DNA of 64,000 bases. Origin: Adiantum capillus-veneris (lineage: Eukaryota > Streptophyta > Polypodiopsida > Polypodiales > Pteridaceae). The stretch is from NCBI GenBank assembly GCA_014529385.2, contig CM043943.1:102768355-102832354 (forward strand). Reading direction: 5' to 3'. Numbering within the stretch: position 1 is the stretch's first letter; the number at the start of each line of letters is the position of its first letter. Positions 1 to 10,919 of the stretch are shown piece by piece. A program made the position numbers and the translations under genes. The notes under the pieces are model-generated. The model saw nothing but the letters and a program-made list of their open reading frames with translations, was not told the origin of the DNA and ran no database searches.

Positions 1-670
1 CCTTTTCCCTACTAGTCTTTGGTCGGACTAGTGCCATACTTAGCAATTGGAACTAGATAATATATGATAATAATATAGCGACTCCAATTTATCATGACTT
101 CAATTAGACGGTTTTTGTAAGGATATGGGTATTTATACCCTAAGAATTGAATTTCCTACTCTCTAATAAAACATTATTACTAGCTTGATCCACCCAATCC
201 AAAGGGATGGGTCGGGGCTCTCAGCTCCTAAATTGGTGAAGCATCTACATATTTACATATAATCCATATACTGTAATCATTGACCACCCTCGAGCAGGTG
301 TGGAATTTCAAGTTATCTGTATCTTGCAAAATCGGAGTATTGTATAATAACCACCATGACGACATTGTTCATAGATTTGAGGTGACTCATCAACCAAAAT
401 CATGAGATGTCAGGTATGTAGTTTTCATGGCACCTCATCTCCTCCCTGGAGGACCCCTTTATCATACAACAATTGGGTATTCTTACATCTAAACCCGGTT
501 CAACAATTACAGATGGGTAATCTAGCATCTAAACCTTTTCCACACAATACATGTGATTGAGCTATAAACATTGAAATTTTTAGGAAGCATTTACTACAAT
601 TGGTGGGGGATTGGTCTACTTGGTGGACCATCCTCCACCAAATGGATCTCTCCTCTAGGATGGGGGAGGG

Positions 671-671
<1 letters not shown>
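1..671. other. No gene recognised
   Basis: AT-rich DNA with short open frames only, none with a recognisable motif. It precedes a CA microsatellite. I see no LTR end, tRNA or coding similarity to the rest of the window. Confidence 0.5.

Positions 672-731
<60 letters not shown>
672..731. repeat. (AC)n microsatellite, about 30 units
   Basis: Uninterrupted AC dinucleotides. By analogy with the (CA)n tract immediately before RT-B, this could mark the 5' boundary of the RT-A retroelement, but nothing else proves that. The translated frames (poly-Thr-His or poly-Cys-Val) are artefacts. Confidence 0.9.
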
Positions 732-732
<1 letters not shown>

Positions 733-2158
733 CTACATGGGCAGAAGATAATGTCCCATTCTCTCATACCTACTGACTTATTGCACTATTTTGTGCAACT
801 TCGGACTTGGCGTTTACCTAGCTTGCTCTAACTCATAGTATCCATAAGACACTTAGAGAGTATCATAATGTTCTATGGCAAGGTCTTGGTTTGATCATTA
901 GCAATTACTTGAAGGAGCTTCTCTTTCATTAATAGGGTTAGTTGAGTCCCCATTGGTTGACTTGAAGTTACATTAATGCCCTCACACACAAGCATGCATC
1001 CCAATTGGCATACATCGACCCTACCGCAGTTTCAAGTGGTACATTGTCTTGAATATTATGTGGGAAGGAGGATCACTATTGATGGCTACTGCAAGCAATA
1101 TCCAGATGATTTGATACAGAAAGCCTCGAATATAAATGGGTTTAAACAGTGGTGGTTAAAAACTTCTTTTCCTTTTTTCCTTATTGGTTTGTTAAAAGTA
1201 TTATCTGGCATAAAAATGTATCAAAATTTTGAAAGAGGGTATATGACAACCTCCTGTGAGGACAGATGTCATGATGTAAAACTGGTTTTTTTTGAAAAAA
1301 GAAAGGAGTTACAAACATAATGTTGCCGGAATTTTTTGGTTATAGTTACAAATTGGAATGCTAACTTACAAAGAGATATGAATGGCCCTAAGGCAACATG
1401 TAGTAGAATATCTAAAAAGCATAAGCTCATGTGTGTAATCATTGGTTGTTTGATGATTAAGGTCTAACATTCAATATATAAAAGAGTTGGAATGAGTATG
1501 GGACAAGCTCCTGTGAGGACATAGGTCATTAGATAAGAAGTTTTCTTTGAAAAGATAATAATAGTTGTACAAACAGAATGCTGCCGAATATTTCACAAGC
1601 TAGATGTACTTATAAAGAATAGGGCTGACTTATGAACCATAGAGCTAAGGATGCCCATAAGGCAACAACTAGTGTAAATTCTAAGAATACTAAACTCAGG
1701 TGTGTAACCATTGGTTTTTTTTGATTACTACCTAGCATTTAAAAGTGTGAAGGAATGTATATGCCAACTTCCTTGGTGAATAGATGTCATATAAGAATGC
1801 TAAATTTTGTGAATTGATATAGAAAGTAGCGAGTACAATTGTTTTTGTAAGCAAGAAGTTTTTTTTCCTTAGCTACTTTTCATTAAGATTATTATCTAAG
1901 AATGGAGTAATGATTTCAATGGGGATATATGACAAACCTCTTATGAGGACATATATCATTGTATAAGATGGTATTTTTGGAAAAGTGAACGGTTTTTCAA
2001 ACCAAATTCTGCCAAAATTTTCACAAATTAGATTTAACTTGGAAAGTGTACTTAGAAACCATAAAGATAGGGCTGCCCTTATGGCAACATCTAGTATAGT
2101 GTCTAAGAATGCTCAACTCATAAGTTTAACCATTGATGACAAACATGGATATAGGCAG
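732..2158 (+). other. 5' non-coding region of RT-A with diverged tandem repeats
   Basis: No convincing gene. A motif around GACAACCTCCTGTGAGGACA followed by a GTCAT box and a T-rich/A-rich stretch recurs near 1238, 1497, 1757 and 1928, spaced about 170-260 bp. The same motif recurs near 21728 and 22074, upstream of RT-C. The shared repeat ties this region to the 5' part of this retroelement subfamily; a promoter or 5' UTR role is inference. A 114-codon open frame at 976-1320 has no recognisable domain and overlaps the first repeat. Confidence 0.45.
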
Positions 2159-2365
2159 ACAGCTAGGATGAGCATCACTCAAGATGTATTTAAGCTACAA
2201 CAGATTTGGGACAAGCTCATGGCAGCCCATAAAGGAAAAAAGCGAACCAAGCCGATAGCAATTAGAGACCCCATCTCCAAACCTTGTAAACCTATAAAAA
2301 ATTTCACAGACCGTAATCGACCCTACTTACATAGACAAGCCAAGGAGAACATAACATATAAATAG
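2159..2365 (+). pseudogene. RT-A, putative exon 2 of the retroelement protein
   Basis: Open frame starting after a TATAGGCAG acceptor-like site and encoding a basic segment (about 65 codons) that ends in a DRNRPYLHRQAK block. The same block occurs in RT-C (RNRPYLHRRAK, near 22480) and RT-B (RARPYLHRA, near 10805), always upstream of the main coding region, with TAR(M) or TTRM near its start. That triple conservation is why I treat it as coding. The frame is open upstream to 1985, so the acceptor is not certain. Function unknown; its many Lys and Arg residues would suit nucleic-acid binding or nuclear localisation. Confidence 0.5.
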
Positions 2366-2820
2366 GAGTATGGTTGGGGCCCAGGGTGTGACAACGATAA
2401 CAAGCAGTGGGGATTATTTAATATACCTGTCACCCATTTAGTGCAAATTAATTCTAATTAATTATACTTGTGGTTGGTTGGCAGGTAAAGATCCGCGCTT
2501 TCATCTACTAGGAGTTCCGGCTAAAAGCTCTTACTTTTTCATGTATCGAAGTATCTTGTAATAAGTTTTATATAAAAAAGATTGTACTTTGCTTTGGTCT
2601 TTACACAACATGGTAAGTGCAAACAGTATTTAAGTTCTCTCAGTATATGATTCTAAATGATGGGATTTTTCAATCAAACACACACACAATTTTCCCAGGA
2701 TACCTTTGGTTGGGTATCCATCATATACTAAGGAAACTTAGTAAGGTTTGTTTCGTGAAAAATAATTGTTGGCTTATTAATTGTATTGTGATTTATTCAT
2801 GCTTTTTGGATTCCATCTCT
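2366..2820 (+). other. Putative intron of RT-A
   Basis: Non-coding stretch between two coding-like blocks. It holds one copy of the AACAAGCAGTGGGGATT...ATACCTGTCACCCATTT unit that is triplicated in RT-C. The expected 3' splice acceptor before the next coding block reads TTTTTGG in RT-A and RT-C but TTTTTGCAG in RT-B, so splicing may be lost in this subfamily. Confidence 0.35.
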
Positions 2821-5462
2821 CACCCGTCTGGGATATGGAATAGAAGAAGGCATTCCTATTCCACCCATTGGTGCCCAATGTATAATTTCTTGTTTCAAAG
2901 GTGTGGAATTTCACAAAAAATTGATGGACTTTGAAAAACAAGCTTTAAGCACCCACTCTATATCGGTATTAAACACTGCTTCTATAAATGACTGCCTCTC
3001 CTTGTTGATTCTTTCCAGAAAAGAGAAGGATAAGCTTCTAGAGGCCTTTAATAACTTCTTAGCTAAGCTACCCATTATTGACGTATAAAATAGTTCAGAT
3101 CTTGATTTTTATTTTACTTCTCTACCCACTATTGTAAACAAGTTATATTTTATCAATAACCTTCCAGCAGTGCCTATAGAAATCAAGCACTCAGAAAAGG
3201 TGATTAATCCCCTTATTGATCTAGACCTAATGGAGGAAGAAGAGAAGGAAGCTCTCAACTTCTTAGCAGATGCAAATAGTGTATCCCCCAAAAGAGCAGT
3301 TTCTAAACTCTTTTCAGAGGTAATCCCTTTACTACCACCCAGGCACGTTGAGCTGGATGCTATTCGACTTGAACATAAGCTCTGGGATTATGAAATTTTA
3401 AACCATCGGGCACCTTTTACAATTTCCTCTCTAGGGTTATTGTGTAGTATTCCCACGGACATTGTTGAGCAGTGTAAAACTTTAGCCTTACACTCCAAGC
3501 ACCTTTTGGCACAAGATGTTCTCTTCGAGCTTAAACAGGTCAAATTATCCAATGTCGATGGCAAAAAGTGCCCAAGCTCTTCAATCATTGCTCGCACCAA
3601 GGGACTCTCTCTTATGGATAGGGCTAAGGGCTAAGGATCAAAAATGGTTTCTAAGAAACTGTTGGAATTCATATAGACGTTTCCTTAAATGCCAGTGCAA
3701 AAGGGTGGATCCAAACATCATTTGTTCCTCTTCAATCATTTGGTTTGATCAATTTTTGTGGTATGTTTTCCAGAATTTACCAAGGTTTTTTCAATTTTCA
3801 TCTAGACCTGCCCAGGTTTATGCCTTTATTGCATGGGTGGCTTCGTTTCCAACTGAATTAAGGCATGCGATAATCATCTATTATCAGTTTCATGAACACA
3901 TGCTAGAAGCAGCTAAAGGATTGGTCCTATACACACGTGGGATGCCACTTCTTCAAAAGCTACACAACACACCTGTTTCCAATACAATCGAAACCCTACT
4001 CAAACCTCCCAAAGGCAAGGAGCAACTAAAGAAGATCACACACACACCAAGCAACATGGCGTCAACAAGCAAGAAGCCAAGGCAATTCAGAGGATCTGAA
4101 GATTATGGGGATACTCCCAAAGCACTTGAATACCCAAATTTCGAAGACCAGGTACGTCTACTTATCACAAGAAATAATGGATTTGAACGCAATGCTAAGA
4201 TGCATGAAAGATTTGTTGACATATTGTTTTGTAACAAATTTATGGACTTTATTAATCCTCATAAGTTTTTTCAAACGTTGATAAATGATTTTCACATTAA
4301 TAAAGAACTGTCTGAGATGAGGATTTTCTTTGGTTGGAAATATACAAAAAACTTGAACCATACTCTATACAAACCATCTTCTCTGTTTGCCCAAGAAATT
4401 GATGAAACACAAACATGTGGGTGTTTAACTCATAAAAGGTTTTCCAACTTTTTGGTTGACTTAGAACCTTTTGGAAGACATGTTATCACCACTAACCCTA
4501 GCATAGCTAGACATAAAACTTTCCAAGAGTTTATCAAGAAAGGGTTAAATCACATACCATTAATACCGATAAACCCTAAGTCAATAATAAAAGAACTTAG
4601 CAATGTGTGGAAGACATTATGTAACCTTTTAGGATGTGAGGATAGTAAAACTCATTACAATTATATCCAAGGTTCAGTTAATGAAATTTTTTCCCAAAGA
4701 TTTCCCTTTTATAGGCAAAACCAAACTCCCTGGTACAAGAACACAGATTTGATGGATGAAATAAAATATATTTTACAATTTTTATTTATATGCGGACTTG
4801 ATAAATCTTCACAAACTCCAGTATTCATATGTAAGAAACTCATTCAATTAACAACAAAGAAAAGGCTAGAAAGCCCCGAATTCCGTCTTCTTTCTTCACA
4901 AGAGGAGGAAATTTGCCAGGCCATAGGATCTTATACCCAAGAGATTGGGCTAGATACACCATCTATGTCCTCTCTCCCATATCTTATGGGAAATTTTAAA
5001 ATCCATAAAATGAATTTCAGATGGATCACTAATGCGCATAATTGTGTAGTTACTCCTGCTACAACCATAATCACTAAATTACTCAAAGGACTAATACAAG
5101 GGTTTACAGAGTACACCGAAACTATACATAAAAAGATACAATTGTTTTCTGGAACACACACTAATGGATATTGGATGATTAATAATCAATACAATTTTTT
5201 GATTAATCTACCAAAGCGTGTTACAAACATTCATTCCTTTGATATAACATCTTGTTATGAGGCTATCCCTCATAAAGGCACGCATGGTCTGCTCGAGGTT
5301 CTAGAAAACATTGTTAAACTCATAAAAACTATGAAATATCTTGGATTTAAGAAATGCTGCAAACAAATTGTGCTTACCAAAAAGAAAAGAGAAGTGGTCT
5401 GGACATTTAGTATTTACATAACATCAATGAGTTTGTTCTTGATAATTGATTTACAAAATTAG
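2821..5462 (+). pseudogene. RT-A: N-terminal domain plus first half of PLE-like reverse transcriptase, broken
   Basis: Element-encoded polyprotein. The N-terminal half (to about 4050) has no domain I recognise. It aligns with the RT-B and RT-C N-terminal halves, e.g. the LEHKLW, IARTKG and SSIIWFDQ blocks. From about 4100 on lies the RT N-terminal extension, then an FKIHKMNFRWI block (about 4996) and motif A FDITSCYEAIP (Asp codon at 5241). N-terminal half and RT are in one frame from 3640 to 5462, so the ancestral product was probably a single protein. Breaks: TAA at 3086-3088 where RT-C keeps CAA, and a 7-bp GGGCTAA duplication near 3627 that shifts the frame. The frame ends at a TAG (5460-5462) and resumes in another frame. 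RT-C is its closest relative here. Confidence 0.7.
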
Positions 5463-6129
5463 GCACACATAGAAGGGTATACCAATGGGATATAACTGTT
5501 CACCATTATGGTGTAATCTATATTTATCATGGTATGAAATTGAGTACATAAAAAAGCTATCTTGGCTTACACAATTTGATATGATGAAGGCATTCTTATG
5601 TTCATGGAGGTTTATGGATGATTTTCTATTTGTTTATAATCCATTTATTTCACAATGTTTAAATCACCAAAAACCCTTGTCCCAAGAGGACCCCTTTACA
5701 ATTTACCCTTTGGACATTATTGGATTAAAGCCACACACAAGACATAGTGTACGATTCAATTGAGGAGAGTATGTAACATACACCGCATGGAAAAAAGATA
5801 AGTTACCATGCCCTAATGTGTCATTTATTCATGCAACTAGTAATCGGCCAAAAAAGATGGCATTCAATGTATGCATATCACAAGTTCGTCCCATATTATA
5901 TAATGCATCCCAAGAATCGTATGCGGTAAAAGATTTAAATAAACCAATCTCTATGTTTGTAGAAAATGGGTTCAAAAAAGAGAAGATAATTACATGTATT
6001 ACTAATTTCATCGAGGGAAATCAATTCCCAAGCATTAGATTTACCATCAATACCTTAAAACAGAGAAACCTTGATATTGTAGTGATCAAAGATCAAACTT
6101 TTGATCTAAATGATTGTATTATCCATTAG
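5463..6129 (+). pseudogene. RT-A: C-terminal half of reverse transcriptase (motifs B and C), broken
   Basis: Continues the RT in a new frame: motif B GIPMGYNCSP (from 5476), motif C RFMDDFLF (Asp-Asp at 5617-5622), then IYPLDI, WKKDKL and a NGFKKEKIITCI block that aligns with the RT-B C-terminus. It ends with TAG at 6127-6129, about 170 codons after motif C. No GIY-YIG endonuclease or other domain follows. An in-frame stop at 5761-5763 and another near 5470 make the copy inactive. The catalytic residues themselves are intact. PLE-like assignment is by block order and is my inference. Confidence 0.7.
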
Positions 6130-6267
6130 ATACAGAATGTTGTATTAGTGTATATGAAATTATAATTGAGGTTTATGACATCGTGTTTTAAAATATTGTT
6201 ATGTAATATATTATTTAATACAATTGTCTAAGTATGGTTCAATTATGAGGGGATTTTCATACTAAAA
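6130..6267 (+). other. 3' UTR of RT-A
   Basis: Short AT-rich stretch between the RT stop codon and the (CA)n tail. No polyadenylation or LTR structure recognised. Confidence 0.4.
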
Positions 6268-6286
6268 ACACACACACACACACACA
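6268..6286. repeat. (CA)n tail at the RT-A/RT-B junction
   Basis: About nine CA units ending the RT-A 3' UTR. The next bases, AAAATAGCTTGAG, are the first bases of the long repeat R1, and the same CA-to-AAAATAGCTTGAG junction recurs at 14481. CA therefore sits exactly at the end of one element and the start of the next. Confidence 0.8.
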
Positions 6287-7099
6287 AAATAGCTTGAGTT
6301 CTTTCTTCTGACTCTTCTATCACAAGGGACAAAAAGAAGCAGGGCTGATAAGTATTTTTGGAGCACCTCATCTACATCTCTATTAAACCGCCCATTACGT
6401 GATCACACAAACAGCTATCGCAGTAATAGCAGGTGTTTGGGCGCTTTGTTAAAGGCAAGATACGTGTCGCCAAGACAAACCCATACTCCCATGTGCGTGG
6501 AGTACAGTTAAAATAACCTCTTAACTGATGACCATAACTTCGATACAAAAAGATCTTTTGAGATGGAAGGAATTGGGCTAGCAGGTATAACCGCTCTGAA
6601 AAACCTGGCTTCATTGAATGTTCTATGTAATAATACTGTGGCCCTAGGCCCAGAGCCTCTGTAATCATCGCCAATCTGATATTGTTCCTAAAATGCTCGC
6701 GACCCCAAAGGGTTACACGAGTCACTCGATTTTTGTATGACCACCATTTAGTCTGGGAAACAGAGGTTCCTAATTGTGGGAATAGATATAGTTCATAATG
6801 GAGTAAAGTTGCTCTCCGTGTAGAGTCACTTGATTGATAAAGGTGTGCTTTTGCTATGGAAAAAAGCAGTTCTTGATTGTAGGCCATTTTTTAACTTTTG
6901 TGATATGCAAACATGTGGATATGTATATTACTTTTGTACAGTTACTCCTTACTGTTACCTTGGATTGGTTTATATATTAGTGTCTTCTGGCTTTCATAGA
7001 CTCACCTTTTGACTTTGAATCGGAATTGGAAGTATGAATTACTCACAAAATAGTGTTGTTAATATGCAGTATATCGTACACTGTTGAGTTCCTTGCTGG

Positions 7100-7540
7100 T
7101 ATACTGTACCCCAGTTGTTGGATGCATGACATAAGTCGAGTATAAGGGTTTGTGGATTTTGTATTGGGATGTGTGGGATAAACCTGAGCCAGGTTCAAAA
7201 AGCTCGATAGTCGTTTTGAACCAGGTATCGACTGCATTGGTGTTTCTAATTGGTATACATTATGTGACTAGATATATATTTGACTTGACCTTTCTTTAAG
7301 GTAAATAAACATCTCTATATATTGTACCCCAGTTGTTGGGTGCATGACATATGCCGAGTATTAGGGTTTGTGGATTTTGTATTGGGATGTGTGGTTAAAC
7401 GTGAGCCAGGTTCAAAAAGCTCGATAGTCGATTCGAACCGGGTATCGACGGCATTGGCGTGTCTAGTTGGTATACATTATGAGACTAGATATTTTATGAC
7501 TTGACCTTGCTTTAAGGTAAATAGCATCTCTCTCTCTCTC
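7100..7540 (+). repeat. Two tandem units of about 219 bp inside R1
   Basis: Units starting at TATACTGTACCCCAGTTGTT (7100) and TATATTGTACCCCAGTTGTT (about 7318) share the GTTCAAAAAGCTCGATAGTCG box, a GGTATCGAC box and a CTTGACCTT..TTTAAGGTAAATA tail. The duplication is also in R2 (15295-15720), so it predates the R1/R2 split. It lies directly upstream of a TATA-like box, so upstream promoter repeats are a plausible role. Confidence 0.7.
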
Positions 7541-7570
7541 TATATACACCCTGTAGCGTATTTTTTACTG
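7525..7570 (+). promoter_or_regulatory. Putative TATA box and start region of RT-B
   Basis: CTCTCTATATACACC followed within about 30 bp by a pyrimidine-rich TTTACTGCCTCTC stretch. The same arrangement is kept in R2 near 15725-15770. It lies 350-390 bp upstream of the first candidate coding exon. No transcript evidence; position and composition only. Confidence 0.3.
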
Positions 7571-7910
7571 CCTCTCTGTTGTGTTGGGCTGCCTGCAACA
7601 CGCTTTTGCCTGCGCTAGGGTTGAGGTGGCAGGTGAGTGTCGCTGCAAATACTGAGGTGAGTTAATCAAGGTCAGAACAGATCTTCAACTGGGATTATCC
7701 CTGAGTATCTGGCCCGTATGGGTGTTGTCTAATTCTATAGCTGGTCCGTGTCAGTGGCGGATCTGCTTCCGATTTGCTTCAGCAAAGTATAAATGCCGCC
7801 TAAAATTGTGAGTACTAGCGTACTCTTACTCACTTGGCATCGTGCTGTATTCACTTGTGTGCATTCTATACTGTGTGGGTTAGTAGATATTTTCTACTGT
7901 GTGCTCAATC

Positions 7911-7967
7911 ATGCCCAAAAAGAACGAGAAGGAGACTGTAAACGCCTCATCGTCTCCCAATCTACAG
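7911..7967 (+). CDS. RT-B putative exon 1 (19 codons)
   Basis: ATG opens a short Lys-rich frame MPKKNEKETVNASSSPNLQ that ends exactly at CAG|GTTATAT, a plausible 5' splice site. Joining it in phase 0 to the exon starting at 10678 gives an uninterrupted frame. An alternative tiny exon, MPPKI|GTGAGT, lies at 7793-7807. R2 keeps the ATG, length and splice site (16097-16153) but with mostly amino-acid-changing differences. The predicted intron would be about 2.7 kb and run past the right end of R1. Splicing is inferred, not observed. Confidence 0.4.
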
Positions 7968-10677
7968 GTTATATAAAAAATTCTTTGTCTTGCATTTGGG
8001 AATCTCTGTGTAGCTTCGCTTAGACCGGTTTTTGGAATTTAAAAAAAAAACCCAGGTATTTTGTTTCCGGATATTTAACCTAATGCTATTATGTCATATA
8101 TTATTCTGAAGCTTTGCTGATAAAAAGATTTGAATGGTTTTTTTTTAAAAACCAGTAATATAGAGTTAGGAAAAATGGAAATTTGTTCCGGATACTTTAC
8201 TTACAGGTCTTTGGGAGTTATTGTTAGTGCGAGTACATTTCTGTTCTGTGACAGTTTGGTATTTATATACTTCTGTGACTAATGATGGTCGTTGTCGTAA
8301 AATAAACAAAAAATTGAGTTGTAACCTGGTTTTGGAAACTGAGTGAATGGCTCATTTAAACTAAGTACTGCCTGGATTCTTGTGAATAATGGTAGTAGTA
8401 TGCCTGGTTGCCGTATACAGTGCTGTAAAACTGGTTCTCTGATGAAAAATCTGTTTTTTTCAAAAATGGGGAGACTGCCAGGTAAGAGGCTGTTTTGCTA
8501 CTGAGGAAAGAGTACTGTATGTTACTTATTAGAAAGGAATTGCATATTGGGGTGATGATGTTATGATTCGGTTAAAACACTGCTCAATAGATGAAATGAA
8601 CTCTTGTAAATTAAAAAAAACCAGAAATTCACAAAAAAATGAGCTGTAATGATCATATAATGTTGATTAGATATTTTGGTTTATGGCTTCACTAATTTAT
8701 TGCTGTCCATTGGGTAAAATGACAGTCACTTGAAAAATTTACTCTCTAGTTTGGGTTCCTATTCCATTAGATCAGCGGTACACTTGCTTGAGGGCACTTA
8801 ATACAGGTTTCGGAAAAGGTGTCCTGACTTCTGTTATTGATTTGGTAGTATGTAGTATCTCATAACCATGTGAAGGAGTAAAGGTTTGGTTTTAGAAATT
8901 GACTTAACCATTTTTTACCATACTACATCTCCTACTTGTAAGATAGAACTTGTTTTTTGAGGTGATACTTATCTCACTGAATCGGCTAAAAAGCTATTTT
9001 ATATTTACTTCGTACTAGCTTCTGTTATGTTTCTCTTTTTCTTATTCGTGATAATGCTAAGAGTTGCTACACATCCGGTATTGAATATGAGTGGCAATAC
9101 ATACTCGGATTGTATAGGGGCAGCACATACAGGATTGATTAAGCTGGTTCCAAGATACTTGTTTTTTTTCACATACGATGATGTTTTTTGATAATGTTCG
9201 GTGACTTACCATTACTTCAACAGGGAGATTGAGTTCTATAGGGCTTGGTTGGGTTTGAACCTCGGCTATTCTATAAAATTTGCTGGTCTTCATTTGCTGG
9301 CTTCCTAAAAATACTCAAAGTATATAAGAGCTAACTCTAACCTAGCATCTTGCATTATATACAATAGTGCTTCTAGAAGTTGGTTATAAAGGCCTCGGTA
9401 TTATAAGGAAAGTCATATAAACTCCCTTTATACTCATCTTTTCTGGTTTTTCTTATGTCGTATCTGTTTCAGACCAGGTCTAAGTCTGATCGAAGGACTG
9501 ACTCACCTAGGGCTTTATGTTTTTTAATAAAAACAATAGTATATTTTTGGCTAGGGATACAGTATAACAGACATGACATGATAAGCATTGCTATTTCTTG
9601 AGAAATATAGTCTTTTTATATATATATATATAAAATATATAAATCTTAACAGGGGGAGTGTACTCAGATTTATAAATTTGTAAAAATCTTAAATGATCCT
9701 TTTTGAAGATATCTCAGGGTGATTTTAAAATCGGTTCTTAAAGTAGGATCTGTTCTAAATGTTTTCAAACCACAAGGATGAGGTTGTCCTTAATTGAGCT
9801 GGGTTTTGGCTTGAGATTAACTTTACCTACCGACAATGAGTGAAATTCTCTCCTATCAAATCAAAAAAGAAGTTTTTCGTTTCTCCAAAAAACTTTAGTG
9901 TAGCAAAAGATGTTTTAAAAAAAAAGAGAGATATATATATATTAAATTGAGGAATAAACAGATACATAGTTGCTTTATGGGTGTTCAATTTCCTTTATCA
10001 GATTGGCAAAAATGCCAAAGAAAGGTTTATTTCAAAATTGAACAATATACTTGTTAAGAACTATATGTTTTTTTAAGGTGACATGGATAACAACTGGGAT
10101 GCCCTGCATCACCTGCGTACAGTCACATGCTAACGAATTGTTTTCTTGTGGCTATGGGTGTAGGTGAGGGCTACCTTCCTTGATTAAATTGTCTAGTTCT
10201 TAACAAATGGAGGATATCTTAGTGTGACGCAAATTATCCCAGACTTTGGGTTTATGGATTCTTGAACTATATCTTGTTATCTTCATTAACTTGTACAAAA
10301 TTTATTTTCAACTGCAAATAAATTATTGTGCAATGCCATTGTACTTTTCTGGAATTTTTGGTCTGTGAACAGCTAGTGTTCGTTTGCGTATATTTATATA
10401 GATTTAAAACTGCTACACACACAATAAACACAAAAGGGAGATTGACTTGTCTGTTGGTCTCTCTCAGACTATGATTCTAGAATCTTTCGCCTATGATAGT
10501 ATAATGATTATACTCTTATAGGCTGGGGTGCTATCACACAGTCTCTGTGTTTTTTTAAACCTGACTGGTGATGAGGTTGCTAACACTACCATACCACTTT
10601 TTATTTTTTTATTTATATTTATTTTTCACTCTTGTTAGATATTATCATTTACTTTATTTATTACTTCTGTTTACCAG
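7968..10677 (+). other. Putative intron 1 of RT-B / non-coding part of R1
   Basis: No coding frame with recognisable motifs on either strand. Contains T-rich tracts, an AT dinucleotide run near 9620-9640, and ends in a pyrimidine-rich TTACTTCTGTTTACCAG acceptor-like sequence. A 171-codon minus-strand frame at 6372-6887, in the R1 segment before exon 1, was considered and rejected. Confidence 0.4.
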
Positions 10678-10824
10678 GTCGTGGGAAAGCTCACTACAAG
10701 AATGAAAGTCTGCTCTGACCCTGAAAAAAGAGCTATGATTTCAGAAAAACTTCGTCTAGCTAAAGATATAGAAAAAACCTTCCCTTGTGTCTCTTATAGG
10801 GCTCGGCCCTATCTACATAGGGCT
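10678..10824 (+). CDS. RT-B putative exon 2
   Basis: Begins after a TTTACCAG acceptor and encodes VVGKLTTRMKVCSDPEKR... to YRARPYLHRA, 49 codons, basic and probably helical. It is homologous to the exon at 2159 in RT-A and near 22330 in RT-C. It ends at a GCT|GTAAAA donor-like site. Using that donor and the TTTTTGCAG acceptor at 10911-10919 keeps phase 0 into exon 3. Without splicing the frame stops at TAA 10843-10845, which could instead make it a small separate protein. Confidence 0.45.
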
Positions 10825-10919
10825 GTAAAATTCAAAAAGATGTAACTGGTTGCTTTTGTTCCTCCGGTCTAGACTCCTCGTCCTAGAAGTTGGAATTCTA
10901 ACTTATGATATTTTTGCAG

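Larger units (their letters stand above)
6287..10423 (+). repeat. R1: 4.1-kb long direct repeat (5' pseudo-LTR / leader of RT-B)
   Basis: Collinear with 14482-18577 over its whole length, with about 3% substitutions in the part I counted (about 16 in the first 516 aligned bp) plus small indels: an AT-rich stretch near 9610-9640 is missing from the other copy, which instead has a short insertion near 17300. It starts after (CA)n and its right edge is at GCTACACACACA. It has no TG...CA ends and no 5-bp target duplication, so it does not look like a true LTR. It carries a tandem promoter-like repeat, a TATA-like box and a small first exon. Paired long direct repeats around a PLE-type RT match the pseudo-LTRs that tandem insertion produces in that class. 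Confidence 0.8.

Noticed and set aside
6372-6887. 171-codon minus-strand frame in R1, also open in R2 (14567-15082), with a CYYCDSCLCDH zinc-finger-like end
   Set aside because: By hand count about 13 of 16 differences between the copies change the amino acid and only three are silent, so there is no sign of purifying selection. It runs antisense to the element and has no recognisable domain.
7395-7460. tRNA-like B box (GGTTCGAATCG on the minus strand) in the R1 tandem units
   Set aside because: No pairing T-arm stem, acceptor stem or A box around it. Probably a chance match within a repeated TCGATA/TATCGA hairpin.
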